Source: Limanda limanda
Lineage: Eukaryota; Chordata; Actinopteri; Pleuronectiformes; Pleuronectidae
Reading direction: 5' to 3'
NCBI RefSeq assembly: GCF_963576545.1
Contig: NC_083641.1
Span: 14,630,893 to 14,694,892 of the forward strand
Length of the DNA stretch: 64,000 bases
Shown here: positions 45,897 through 64,000 of the stretch, one piece after another
Layout: every line of letters starts with the position of its first letter
Position numbering within the stretch: position 1 is the first letter of the stretch
The notes under the pieces: generated by a model
Seen by the model: only the letters and a program-made list of their open reading frames with translations
Databases searched by the model: none
Told to the model about the DNA's origin: nothing
Program-made: the position numbers and the translations under genes

Positions 45897-46524
45897 ACTA
45901 GTGTGACTGTCACAAGACACTGGCCACATATCTTAGACAATGTCTGTTTATAAAAAGTCCAACTAAAAATGTATGCACCCTCAGTAACACAATATTTCTA
46001 GCACTGATTTTCTCTTGTTTTTGGTTTAGATTTTGTTTTTGTCTAAACAAAAATACTGAAACACTAAAATATGCTGCTATCCTTGAAATAATGAATCCTA
46101 ATACAACACAGAGGGAGTAAGATCAAGATAGTTTGTCTTTAAAGAAGAATGTTTGTCAATTTCTATCAGATATCAAATTTAAAATCACAATATAGGAAAA
46201 TAACCTACTTGGTTGAAATAATACACCAGAGTAAATAAATGGTATATCCAGATCTTGAATGATCAATACATGGCCTTTAATGATCAGTGCAATAAAACAT
46301 ACTGATCCAGAGCATCCCTGATTGTGTCACATTGACGTTCCATTAACACAATGCACATGATTGGAAGAAAGACATGAACAAGCAAGAAAAAATAAGGCAG
46401 ATGAAGATTAGGCCTTGACAATTAAATTCCAATCTAAGAAAAAACTCACTTGTCAACATTGTCTTAGATTGAGTTTAGGGTTCAAGCTAAACTATTCCTT
46501 AAACTAAACCGCACAATCCAATCA

Positions 46525-46610
46525 GTAGTGGAAAGTAATACTTAAATACCATAGGTGAGTATTTTTTAGTTTAGGTTTGACATATTTGTACTTAATGAAA
46601 ATATGGGTTT
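46525..46610 (+). repeat. Possible hAT scrap related to the 42.4-kb family
   Basis: AGTAGTGGAAAGTAATACTT resembles the AGTGGTGGGAAGTAAC terminus of the 42.4-kb hAT element and related teleost families. No right end or duplication was found. Confidence 0.3.
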
Positions 46611-46711
46611 ATTACAGAATAATATTCCCAACAGTTTGAACTAATTGGTAAAAATTATCCCACCACAAGCAACTGCAACATTGAAACCCCTCTTATTTAT
46701 TAGTGCATTAA

Positions 46712-46975
46712 GGGCGGCTGTGATTCTTGGGGTTAAAAGCAGTCGCCCTCTAACTAAAAGGTTGGCGGCTCGCTTCCAGTCTTCCCCATCTGCATGCCGA
46801 AGTGTCCTTGAGCCAGATACTGAACCCCGAATTCCCCCTAATAAAATGAGTCTGTGTCTGAATGGTTGGATGGCCAAAAAAACCTGTACTGTAAAGCGCT
46901 TTGAGTGGTCATCAAGAATAGAAGAGCACTATGTAAGTGCAGACCATTTATATAAATATAGACCATTTAATAATG
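46712..46975 (+). repeat. tRNA-derived SINE, diverged
   Basis: The left part reads AGCAGTCGCCCTCTAACTAA, then AAGGTTGGCGGCTCGCTTCC, which keeps the tRNA A/B-box layout. It is followed by ATGCCGAAGTGTCCTTGAGC, ATACTGAACCCC and the tail AAGCGCTTTGAGTGGTCATC. This order of blocks is that of a widespread teleost tRNA-SINE. It ends in an A/T-rich tail near 46975. Confidence 0.75.
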
Positions 46976-47625
46976 TTCAATGATGAAGAAAAATATCAAT
47001 ACAATCTAATTATTTTGGACAAATAATGCACTAATCAAATAAACGTTTTACAACAGTAGTCGAGACCATGTTTTGTTCATCCCTTTTTATGGACCATTTT
47101 TAATATTCATTAAACTTTATGAAAGAGAGTTCTCTTCCCTCTAGAAAACCAGTAAAGCAGTAACCAGTAAAATGAGAAGGAATCTGTAATTACAGCAGAC
47201 CATAATCCCATTTGCATGTAGACAAGACTGGAGATCATCTGTGGAGAGAGAAGAAGATACAGAGTATTTAGTCATCTCAATTGACTCTAACAGGATTTTA
47301 CCATCATACACAAAGTTGAATGTATACACGTGTGTGTTTATGTGTGTTTTTTTTCCTCCTCAAACTACTATACAACCAAACATTCACCAGTACAACAGAG
47401 CGTTTACAAAGTGTGGCGATCAAAATCCACGACACCTACGCATCTCGGGCCCTGCGCACTCTGTGGACTGGAAATTGAGGCCACACAGTTGACATTGCTT
47501 TGTATGTAACTATAAATGCTCTGGCTGTGTGTGTAATGAGCTCAGTGGAGGAGAGTATGAGTGTTATTCAGCCTGGGATCAGTGACCAGTGAAGTGATGA
47601 CTGACCCTCCTCTCCTCCCACTCAG

Positions 47626-47713
47626 ACCTCCAGAGCTGTAGGGAAGCGGAGGGGCAGCGAGCCTCGACACACACTTCCTCTAAGCAATGCCTCCTACAAC
47701 AGAAAGCTATCCG
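47626..47713 (+). other. Candidate plus-strand exon, unidentified
   Basis: An 88-nt segment is preceded by a strong acceptor (CTCCTCTCCTCCCACTCAG) and followed by a strong donor (CCG|GTGAGTG). Two of three frames are open; one reads SRAVGKRRGSEPRHTLPLSN. I do not recognise the product. It lies 63 bp beyond the stop codon of the convergent cholinesterase gene, so it may instead be part of that gene's 3' untranslated region, with splice-like sites by chance. Confidence 0.3.

Positions 47714-47716
<3 letters not shown>

Positions 47717-47750
<34 letters not shown>
47717..47750. repeat. (TG)n microsatellite
   Basis: About 16 TG units directly after the GTGAGTG sequence. Confidence 0.9.
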
Positions 47751-47751
<1 letters not shown>

Positions 47752-47775
47752 GACAAAGAGAGGGTTTGTTTGTGC

Positions 47776-54749
<6,974 letters not shown>

Positions 54750-54757
54750 AGAAAATC

Positions 54758-55715
54758 CTAGGGAGGGAAAATATGTCCACACAATCACTTTGATTAGTCT
54801 TCATCTATCTTCTCTCATTCCAGAAGTCAGTCTGTTACTCGCATTTCTGGAAAAAACTTCCATTTTATCAGCTTCCGCCTTAATATTGTTAAGGGCACGA
54901 GGAAGTGCAGTGTCGAATTCGGTAAGATTTAGACTCGCAATACATTCAATATGAATAAACCTTGTGTAAACAGGCAACCAGCGATCTGTAGCAGTGGCGG
55001 GTGGGACTAATCAACTTAAGTGATGTGATGATAGCTGATTCTCCAATTGGGGGTTAGGGTTAGGGTCCAGCAGCAGCTCTTTCCCTGCCGCTTTACTGCA
55101 GGTCCCTTTTACAGTTCCAGAAAGAGAAGTTCAACCAGGATCCCCACAGGTCAAGTAAACAGCCAACTCCAAACCGGCAGGATACGAACAGACACGATTT
55201 TAAATAAAGCTTGTTTGAGCATTTTATTAAAGAATACATTTTATTACGGTCTTTAGTCTACTTTCCCACTGAGAAGTTCTATTTTCATACACTGTTTTGC
55301 ATTTTTTGCAATTATTACAGCACCATGGTTGCTCGCACCTCACATCCCTTTTAACTCAATTGAACGTAATGATTCATATTTTATGTATTTCAGTGCTGTA
55401 CATTCTGTATATCCTTTTTGCTGTAGCGCTTTTCTGAGCTAAAGAATATCAGTGCTTTTAGTTCGGCCTTTAGGGTGCTGTCTAAGTTCACTAGAAATAT
55501 ATGGAAGCAGCCATGTCTTTTATTGAGGGCAATATCTGGGTTGAAGGATCAAGGACCACGAGAGCATTCATCTATTCAGTAGTGAAAATCCCAGCATGCG
55601 TTTATCACTGTGCTTTAAAGTGAGCCGGTAGACAGGTGGGTTTACAGGATTGAGACCTCCACACCTTTAATTCAATAAAGGTCCAGAGTACAAAAAATAA
55701 TTATAGCAGATGGCA
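54758..55715. other. Upstream flank of the cholinesterase gene
   Basis: No coding exon. Expected to hold the noncoding first exon and promoter, which I cannot place with confidence. Contains GGGTTAGGGTTAGGG at about 55051-55065. Confidence 0.4.
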
Positions 55716-55717
55716 TA

Positions 55718-55800
55718 TGTGTGTTTGCGTGTGCGCGCGCGCGTGTGTGTGTGTACGCGGACAGAGAGAGGGAGAAATAGAGAGAGAGAGAGAGAGTGGG
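55718..55800. repeat. Alternating purine-pyrimidine tract plus (GA)n
   Basis: A TGTGTG...CGCGCGCG...TGTGTG run (55718-55759) followed by GA-rich repeats to about 55796. Alternating CG/TG is the sequence type that favours Z-DNA. Confidence 0.7.
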
Positions 55801-55854
55801 GAGGTGTCACTGAAGAAACTCGTATAATCCTGGATTATTCGGAACATTAAGGCC

Positions 55855-56215
55855 GTCACCAGTAGCGCGCTCCAGCGCTGCAGCTCCCTGCGTAAAAGCC
55901 GCGCACAGCTGGACAGTGAAGGTGACGCGCGCACCAGACATTCACACACTCGACTTTAAAAATAAAAGATTAATTTCCTGCTGGTGTCTCTGCCAAGTTT
56001 ACAACAATAAAAGCATGACTGGCGTCTTACCTTACAAGTTGACGGTTTGTGTGCGCCTGTGGGGAGCGGATGAGAACGCAAAGCGGTTAAGAAGACGAAG
56101 GTGAAGAAGGCGTGGACTCAGAAGCCCTCAGTGTCCGTCGGACAAGCCCTGTCCACCACCCACAAACACCACCGCTGCTGCTGCCATGGAGGATCTATTT
56201 CAAGTCATAATGGAT
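55855..56215. promoter_or_regulatory. CpG-rich cluster, possible promoter
   Basis: A local CpG cluster, including GTAGCGCGCTCCAGCGCTGC and GTGACGCGCGCACC, that is not part of any mobile element I can identify, in a window otherwise poor in CpG outside elements. It lies about 1.1-1.5 kb upstream of the cholinesterase start. It also contains an ATG in a strong context (GCTGCCATGG, 56186-56188) on the plus strand, but that frame stops after 23 codons. It may serve the cholinesterase, an unrecognised plus-strand gene, or both. Confidence 0.4.
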
Positions 56216-56889
56216 CCGTCTGACCCCCAGTGCCTCTCTAGGAATCGGTTGAATTAAAAGATACAGGGATACCAGTGAAAAATGAATTTATTATTAAACT
56301 AAAAGTAAACTATCCGCTTTCAGAATCCTACTCATGTATAAATATCACGAAATTGCAATTGTAATTTTGCACACTAGTTTAATATATCATTAATTTAACC
56401 TCTTTTAAAAAGGTACTTCTGTATTATACTACAGGTAGAGGTGGAAATAGTTCAAAAGGCTTTTCTACTTTAAAAGGACGTGCGATAGATGACAGTTGAG
56501 TTCCACAGCACATAATTGTGTTCATTGGTTCACAATTGTCCCTATAGCCTTTGCTTTTTTGTGAAATATTGAATAACTGTCTCTCTGCATTATTCGAGAA
56601 AAAAATCTAAAGTTTTATTTCTGAAATAACAAGATTATTACTATTATTCTGATAAAAGTGTTTATGAGATTTTTTTGAAATCATTAAGCTGACCCATATT
56701 GGGAAACTGTAAAAATCTGAGATTTCCCATGGAAAAAGAATGAATGAAATAAAAAAATGTCATAAATGATTGTATTATATGAACACGTGTAGAGTTAAAA
56801 ATGGGGTAAAATGTCAAGCTGAGCCTAAAACAAATGTATTAATCGATGGGCCAACTTAGCATCCACAGTAAAAAAATCCTCAGTAGAGT

Positions 56890-57250
56890 TCATATACAGT
56901 ACCTCCACCAAGGCCCAACAGTTCCCTTATGAAATCACATTTTAATTCAGTGGATCTGCGCCAAACTCATAAATATCAGTCCCCTATGTCTGATTTTTTC
57001 TCCCTCAATATTCATGAATGATTCTCTGATCAATCAAGGAATATTAATTAGGAATCCTGTATCAAAATGTTAAAGAAAGTGAAAAAGAGTTCCTAGATCT
57101 GCCAACTGATCTAGATCAGCACCCGATTGAATGAGTTGTTCTCTGACCAATACTACATCCTTCCGTCAAGTTTCGTGGTAATCCTTTCAGTACTTTTTGT
57201 AGAATCTATTTTACAAACAGACAAACGGAAAGGGGTGACAATGTAAAGTC
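56890..57250 (-). repeat. Teleost dispersed repeat, inverted copy
   Basis: Near its right end it reads TCAAGTTTCGTGGTAATCCT, then TCAGTACTTTTTGTAGAATC and ACAAACAGACAAACGGAAAG. This is the reverse of a common teleost repeat whose forward form has CAAAAACTACTGAAC and AAACTTGG blocks (compare 59440-59640). Diverged; family not named. Confidence 0.5.
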
Positions 57251-59439
57251 CACCAGCCTGATCTCATTCACTTGAAAAAACTGTTACGTGACATAATCCA
57301 GACCAATCCAAATTTTATTCCCTGCTAATCCATCTAACTTGTTCTCATATTGTTGTACACTTAACGACTCATGGTTCAATAACCTCCAAATGTTTTCCAT
57401 TCAGTGTTACTAATTCAAATTACTGAGTTTCTACTGCTCCATAGCAACACACATGTACGATGCTTAACCTGAAAATAAATCTAATTTTACAGTTACTCTG
57501 AGGTGAATCCAGGTTTGGTAATCCTTCTCCTGTGACATCCGTGTAAACAGAAGTTGATGTTGCATGATGACAGAGTCTCGTCCCCCCTGGTTATACCACT
57601 TCCTGTTCCTGCCCCTCTTTTCTTTCTCACACTACTGTGTGCGTACTCTATCTGTGGCTTTTTTTCGTCCTCTTTGCTTTCCTGTTCCACTAATCCCGAG
57701 GCCAAAGCTGGAGAGAAAAGTAAACTTCTCTTTGGAATTTTTAAGGCTGTGTGTGTGCCGCTCCGTGTTTATGTGTGTGTGTGTGTGTGCGTGCGTGCGT
57801 GTTAAGTGACTTTGTAGCCTGTGTGTATTTGTTTACATGTGAGGAATTTCCCATTAGGTGTGTGTGTGCATGCTTGTGCCTGTGTGTGTTTGTATTCATG
57901 TTATTTATAGAATGGTGATGTGTAGTTGGATTAACAATAAACAGCCTCACTGGGACTCTAATGCAGCGACGCACATACAGACGGAGGCACACAGGCTAAA
58001 ATGTTCCCCGATTTTTATCACGGTGCCTGATGGACGCAGACATATGGAGCATTAATTATTGTCTGTAGCTTTGAAGTAAAGGAATATGTCTTCATCTGCT
58101 TTACCCTCTCAGACAAGAATATCAATATCCAAAAATAATAATTTGACTGAGCATCAAACTGGTTGTGATTCAAATTGAATACAGGTTGTGGTGGTGTAAA
58201 GAATGGGCTGCATTTTCCAAATACACATATCTAATGACAGATTTCCAAAGCTTCTTTAATCACTTTCCAGGCAGCAGTTTACAGATCAACAGTTTTTTGG
58301 AAAAAATATATATGTATATGGATTAAGTAATAATATATTGGAGGAAAAGAAAAATAGATGTTTGTATGTCAAACCTTTCAAACAAGAAATGCTAGTAGGT
58401 GTCTGCATGGGACAGATTCTCCGTCCGTGAGTTATTTCTGTGCTTCTGTTCAACCTATTCTTAGATGTTGCACTCCGTTAGAAAATGACTCATACACAAT
58501 AAAACTGGGAAGCGTGCATGCTGTAAAAACAAAGTTGTTTCAAGGATTTATGAATTTTTCCTGAAATATACTTTAATTATCGAAACATATTTTTTATTTC
58601 TGACAATTTTATATAATGTAGCTTTTATTTTTGCTTCAATTGTTGCTTATTGAGAGTGGTCCCTGTTCTCTATTAATATAGAAACATATTTCCCTCAAGA
58701 AATAACCACAGGGAAATATTTAACCTCATTCTCTAGGCCAGAACCGTGTCTTTTTTCTTTTCTGTCCCTCTCTCCGTCATTCTTTCTCTCTCCTCTTCAT
58801 CTCTCCATCCCTCAACAAAACAGCCAGCTGTAACGGTGGACATCAGCCCCAGAGAAAGGACGAAGTGGGTGGTCTGACTCTAAGTACATGTGCAGCTCAG
58901 CTGGGGGGCTGGAAAGATGCACAGACAGAGGTGGGAAAACCGAATGACAAAATAGATGGAGCGAGGGAGAGAGAGACAGGGGCAGCAAACACTTCGAGTA
59001 GTGAGACAGCGCCGGCTTCGAACTAACCACACACCTTTGAGGCTTTAGCTGCTAAAAGAAGAAATGACAGGGATTTGATAGAAACCTTTGAGGGAATCTT
59101 CTCGCTATCTAATTCCAAAATAAGCCTTGGACCGGAAAGTTACCCCTCTTCCACTCCCACATTCATGAAGACACTGACACTCAGACAAGTTAATTCCACC
59201 CATGCCCTTTTAATGCCAATCTTCTGATATGAGGACAGGGATAAGCAGTAAAAAAAGAAAGAGAGTAAAAAAACCATTTCATTCAGTTCTTGGAATAAAG
59301 ATTTCGTCAATATCCAATCATGGTGTCACAGAGAAGGATATTGGTTAATACCATGTTTTTTTTCTTCTGTTTATCTGATTTATTTTAATATATGCATGCA
59401 TGTGTGTGTGTGTGTGTGTGATGAATGTTTTTCTGGTGA
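57251..59439. other. Noncoding stretch with simple repeats
   Basis: No supported exon. TG-rich runs at about 57772-57802 and 57857-57893; (TG)n at 59400-59420. Confidence 0.4.
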
Positions 59440-59640
59440 CAGAACACTTTTACCTCCATCAAGTAGAGTATGGTTTCATTAGTGTTAGTTTGCAGGATTT
59501 CCCAAAAACTACTGAACCTATTTCTTCTTAACTTGGGTAGGGGACAGTGTATGAGTCAGGCAGTAACCCAAATTACATTTTGGTTGTGTATCTGCATCAG
59601 CGAGTTGATCCAGTTTTAAAAAAAAAAATATTTGTGTGAA
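59440..59640 (+). repeat. Teleost dispersed repeat, forward copy
   Basis: Blocks TTTGCAGGATTTCCCAAAAA, CTACTGAACC, TAACTTGGGTAGGG, CCCAAATTACATTTTGGTTG and GCATCAGCGAGTTGATCCAG, in the order known from a very common teleost repeat. Related to 56890-57250 in the opposite orientation. Confidence 0.55.
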
Positions 59641-61258
59641 AACCCCAAAAAGTAATTGTATTCTGGAGTAATTTGAAATGGGCGTGGCAAAATGGCTCAA
59701 CAGCGCCATCTAAGGAAAATCCCCTCAGTTAGCTTTCACCTAATGCAGCATACACCGTATTAATCAGTTAATGCTCCTTCACCTTCACAAGTAATAGAGC
59801 ACTTGTCCTTCACTGCCATAGAATTCATTAATTGGCCGAACAGAATCGGATGGACAGAGACAGGGTTGGTGGGCTTGGGTGAAGGGTTGCTACTCAGAAG
59901 CTGGTGAACTCAGAGACAGACTGAATGAGTGACAGCTGGTTAACAGGTCGCAGAACACGCCACTCTATCTAGAAAACTCAATAAATGGAGTGTGAGATGG
60001 AGACTGAGGAGGTCAAATGAGACCAAACTGGTGTATCCACATTTCTATCCACCTGTTGGTGGTCCCTTTCCTTGAGGTTAGTTAGATGGCACATAAAATA
60101 CAGTGGCTTGGCAAGCTACATCGAAACATATTTATGTTTGAAAATAAGGACTTGAAAATAAGTGGAAAAAATTGATAGATCACAATGTTTGACGTACTTT
60201 GCTTACAGCACATCAACAGCTTATCACCAAAGACTCTCTTGACATCTGCGTTGGTTATTTCGTCGATGTGACTCTGCTTTTTTAATCCTGAAATATATAT
60301 ATATATATTTTTGCGTATTTGTGTCTTTCGCGTGTTAGGAACCATCAACAAGCCCGCTTTCTCACAGGGAATCCTTTTGACATTATGTGTACCTTTTTCT
60401 TTGGGGCTGGTTGGAGAATGCATATCTGAAAGCAACTATGGAAACATCAGCAGATGATTTGAGAACTGACAAAGGGGCTGGGTCAATTACCAAAAACCAG
60501 ATGTTGTAAATTTGACATGTAGATGGACAGGGAAGTTCCGGTGAATCGACAATGGAGAACCGGTGATGAGGTGGATATTGAGACAGGAAAAATGTCTGGG
60601 GACATCTGGTGGGCAGGTGGAGTCGGACAGGTGTCTGTAGTGGTGGGCAAACAAGGACAGAGGGAATGGCAGGAACGGATGAGGAAACAAGAGACAAGTC
60701 AAAACTGATGTAAATCTAAATAATTTTAGCTGGGTTTAACTCTTTTAATTCTTTATTAGATCATCCATATATGTAGCCTTATAATGAGCGGCTGTCCTTG
60801 CAAAGCTGCATTTGTCATTGCTGATTGAACCTTTTTTTAATCCCTTGCAGCCACTAAGAACAGGATATTTAGGTCAAATGAGTGTCCACTTTACAGCTAT
60901 CTCTGTTTGTCATTTTTGGATAATTAAGCCTTTAAGACCCAAAAGGGGAAACACAGTCATCTCCCACTGCCACTTCAGGCTGCCTTCAAACCAAAACACA
61001 TCTTTTTATTTTTGTCTCGATGCAATCATGCATGACATCATGTTACTAGATAATAGGTCACATTCTCGGCTAATGCCCACATCCATATTTGGGTCAGGCT
61101 TCACTCTTCAGAGTAAGTCAACATGGTCCTCATGCATGTCACCGACAGATTACCGAGGATTTATCCTGCTCATGCTACAGTGTACTGGTGGCTGAAAGGT
61201 TAGAGTCATGTGAGTGCAGCGTGAGGGCAGGGTAACATGTGGACAGGAGTTTTCTGTG

Positions 61259-61293
<35 letters not shown>

Positions 61294-62661
61294 GCATGTG
61301 AGGGAGAGGGAGGGAGGAAGAAATAGGATGATAGATTATACAACCTCTTCAATGGTATAAAATTTCATTTGAAATTCTACTTTCAGCTCAATCTTGATAA
61401 AACACTCATGTGTCTTGTGACCCATTTAGTGTCCCATTGGTTTCATACCTACCCCAAACTCACTGGTTTCTCATAGGCACACACAAACACACACACACAC
61501 ACACACAAACACACACTCAAGTGCACGCATGCACACACCAAACGGTCTTATCAAGCTGCTGTGTGTCTGAAGCGTTGTTTTTATATTGCAGCCATATTTC
61601 ATTTTGGCCTACTTTCTTTAAATTGCCTATGGGGTTTTGTATGGGGAGAGGAACCATCACATTTATATATGAGATTGAAGGAAAGGAAAGAGAGGTGGGA
61701 GACTTGTTTATGTTCTTATTCATTTTCCCTGCCTCCGTCTTGCTCTCCGTTGTCCCTTTTCCCATTGTGTTTCATTTTCTTTACTGCCCCTCTATTCCTC
61801 TCTTTCATGTCATTAACGTCTCTCTCTCTCTCTCTATTTCTCTCTCTCTCTCTCTCTCCCTCCCCAAGCATGTGCCTCTGTGCAACGTAATTTTAATTGC
61901 TGTTTAGACTCACAGGTGAGTTGAGGAATGATGAATGAGAACATCGAACAAAAGGGAGGGAAGAGAGGATGGTGTAAACTCTCTGGACATTACCCAATCT
62001 ATTGTATGATGGTGTTTTAATGCGGTGGGCTGAATCAAATTTGAAAGAAAAAAAATGTCTTTAATTAAACTAGAGATTTTTCTCTAGTATCCCCCTCTCT
62101 CTATTTCCACATGTATATTTCATAAAATGCCACTTCTTTCACAGCTGTTCACATTACTTCTGATGAGTTTGGCAGAGAATACAAAATTGCTCCCTCCTCA
62201 ACAATTTATTTGCTTTCCTGCTGTTGCATCAAAAAAAAATTCAAAATGATTCATGTGACTATTTCGCTGTAACAAATTGCAACTCCCTGGAAACAGAGAG
62301 CATGTATGAAGGAGAGGGACGGAAAGAGGGATCACAATAATTTGGCTTAGATTAATTTTAAGGTTAATTTTGATTGATTTTAAGAGAGGAAGAGGACATT
62401 CACTTACACACACACACAGTAGTATACTGCCTTGCACACATACTCAAACACCCATGAACATACGTCCTCTTGCTGTTTACTGTTAATATATTACCATACA
62501 AAAAAATCATTTTGGCCTTTGACACAGTAGAGGCTTTTTTGCATACAGACCACATGTATCTGCACAGTGTGTGTGTGGTGTGTATGTACTGAAGTATTTT
62601 CCATGCATGTTTATTGATATCATCAATCCAAATTTAAGCTGCATCCTCAGTGTTTCTACAG
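59641..62661. other. Noncoding stretch with simple repeats
   Basis: No supported exon or element. TG-rich run at 61254-61293, CA-rich run at 61480-61515, CT-rich run at 61820-61862, (TA)n at 60292-60307. Confidence 0.4.
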
Positions 62662-62892
62662 AATTTTATCCTACTTGTACGGGTAGCTGAGTTGGGGGTC
62701 TCTCCAGAGAATCTGCAATTGTCAGTGGAGCCTGCTTACAACGAAATAATGAACAGGTACAGGAGGGATTTAGCGAGGGTGGTTTATCGACTGGGTCACC
62801 GACAGAAATTCTCTTGGACAGATGATGAAATAAAAATGCAAATGCTAAAACAGATAGTCAAATATATTTACCTTGGCGGCCAGACCAAGTGA
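62662..62892 (+). other. Exon-like open frame, unidentified protein
   Basis: A 76-codon open segment follows an acceptor-like TGTTTCTACAG and ends at TGA (62890-62892). It encodes a charged, helix-prone peptide with LGVSPENLQLSVEPAYNEIM, then RYRRDLARVVYRLGHRQKFS and WTDDEIKMQMLKQIVKYIYL. Amino-acid balance and the absence of repeats look like true coding sequence, unlike the other short frames nearby. It has no in-frame ATG near its start, so it would be an internal or last exon, or a processed or captured fragment. I do not recognise the family. No AATAAA follows closely. Confidence 0.4.
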
Positions 62893-64000
62893 AAGTCCAT
62901 GTGTGGAAAACACTGATTCAAGCTAAACATCAGTGGGAATATATAGCAGATAAAAGCAATTTAAAGTAAAGTTGTGGAATTAAAATGCAGCTGTGTTCAT
63001 TTCCAATCTAAACAAGTCCTAATGGGAACCACTGAAGCCACAAATTGTCACATGCTCCTGACATGGCATGCATAGTTAGTTCTGTGTAGGCTGTGTGTGT
63101 GGGGGGGGGGGGGTTTATGCAAGCCATGCAACTTTTGTTCCTGTTAGCTCATTTAATACGATTTGTGCTCAGCAACTCACCAGTGAAATTAAGTCCTGCT
63201 AAAGTGGCCCTAATGGCTGTGATGACATTCCATTATAATTGATTTTTAACAATCTTAAACACTTTAATAACAACAGGGACTGTGGTGAAAAACTGTGTAG
63301 GACAATCACTGATGACTCTCGTCTCTATGGTATTTTGGTTTAGTTTTTTCGTGTCAGTTTGTTGACCTGGAATGACTGGACCAGGCTCAGTGTAATGGCT
63401 GGCAACCAATCACACTGTGAGAGTGAGTGGTGCTACTGGCGATAGATGACAGCAGCCCATCAGGGTACTTTACCCTTGCATCATGTCCCTTCCCGTTTTG
63501 GGGTGAAAACATATCCTCTGATTGGACTGGCGGCAAATGAAAATTCCGAGGTCGTTGCTTGTTTGACACCATGAAATAAGAAAACAGTATTTTCCTTCTT
63601 TAGGTATCAGGAGTTGAAGATCTACGCCTAGTAAGGCAAACAATTAAATATGTTACTTCGGCAATCAAGGATCAATGGTCAAATCTTGACATATACAACT
63701 TCAATCTTCTGGTAGCATCTGGTACTTTTACCTTCTTACGTTAGCTTTAACTAACCTTCTAGCTAGACTACAAGCTAAGATTAAATTGGGGTTTCCTGTT
63801 TCGTATTTTCTCTGTACTTCCCTCTCAATACATCAGTATTAAGTACGTTGACTTTCAAATGTATTACTGTTGCCTATAACATCATTAACTAACCTTTACT
63901 GAAGTGTCTTCCACAGACGTGCACTTATTGACTCCTTTCATCCTCTTTATACAGACGACCTTAAACATAGATCTCTATAGATCTCTATGGTTAACGTCGT
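62893..64000. other. Noncoding stretch, nothing recognised
   Basis: Contains a G-run near 63101-63113. No supported exon. Confidence 0.4.

Noticed and set aside
45746..45940. Open frame encoding a long Thr-His run
   Set aside because: Translation of the (TG)n microsatellite.
55051..55065. Telomere-like GGGTTAGGGTTAGGG
   Set aside because: Only about two units with no flanking repeats; chance or a trivial interstitial scrap.
56186..56257. ATG in a strong context opening MEDLFQVIMDPSDP
   Set aside because: The frame stops after 23 codons and no clear donor site precedes the stop, so a first coding exon cannot be supported.
61410..61907. 165-codon open frame on the plus strand
   Set aside because: Starts in a CA repeat and ends in a CT repeat; the middle has no recognisable motif or splice context.

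Overview
The window is animal nuclear DNA, almost certainly from a ray-finned fish, probably a percomorph teleost. It has AT-rich noncoding sequence, many CA/TG microsatellites, an intron-bearing secreted cholinesterase with vertebrate-type splice sites, and repeat families typical of teleosts: hAT elements with 8-bp target duplications, a TTAA-flanked piggyBac-type element, TTA-flanked Harbinger-type elements, tRNA-derived SINE and L2-like LINE remnants, and two Ty3/gypsy LTR retrotransposons. I see no bacterial, viral-genome or organellar features.

Layout. 1-2.3 kb: noncoding, with hAT scraps. 2.3-8.6 kb: a complete minus-strand LTR retrotransposon with 564-bp LTRs that read as identical, a 5-bp target duplication, a tRNA-Pro primer site and one unbroken 1585-codon gag-pol frame. 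Integrase precedes reverse transcriptase, the order that defines Gmr1-like elements, and the Gag contains a SCAN-like stretch. 9.45-11.25 kb: a piggyBac-type non-autonomous element that is one giant imperfect hairpin. 12.8-14.4 kb: a hAT element holding a nested piece of a second hAT family and about 52 bp of the 3' end of 18S rRNA. 17.9-18.4 kb: a gypsy integrase relic. 20.6-21.4 kb: a hAT element with a CpG-rich core. 23.9-24.4 kb: a hAT element that has captured the start of the ado gene (cysteamine dioxygenase). 26.8-31.1 kb: a second Ty3/gypsy element (CsRn1-like) with identical LTRs but a broken pol. 32.6-34.5 kb: two TTA-flanked palindromic elements. 40.0-40.8 kb: an element with a 9-bp duplication carrying a helicase fragment. 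42.4-44.2 kb: another full hAT element. 47.8-54.7 kb, minus strand: the one confident host protein gene, a cholinesterase of eight coding exons and 563 aa, with an L2-like LINE in one of its introns. 55.8-56.2 kb: a CpG cluster that may be a promoter. 62.66-62.89 kb: an unidentified exon-like open frame.

How it fits together. The host contribution is small: the secreted cholinesterase, two unproven exon candidates and a possible promoter. The rest is a record of transposition. Three unrelated non-autonomous DNA elements each carry a captured host or foreign piece (18S rRNA, ado, helicase). The two LTR elements make a contrast: both have identical LTRs, yet one is fully open and the other is coding-dead. 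The most notable object is the intact Gmr1-like element, a relative of the lineage from which the SCAN domain of vertebrate zinc-finger proteins is thought to derive.
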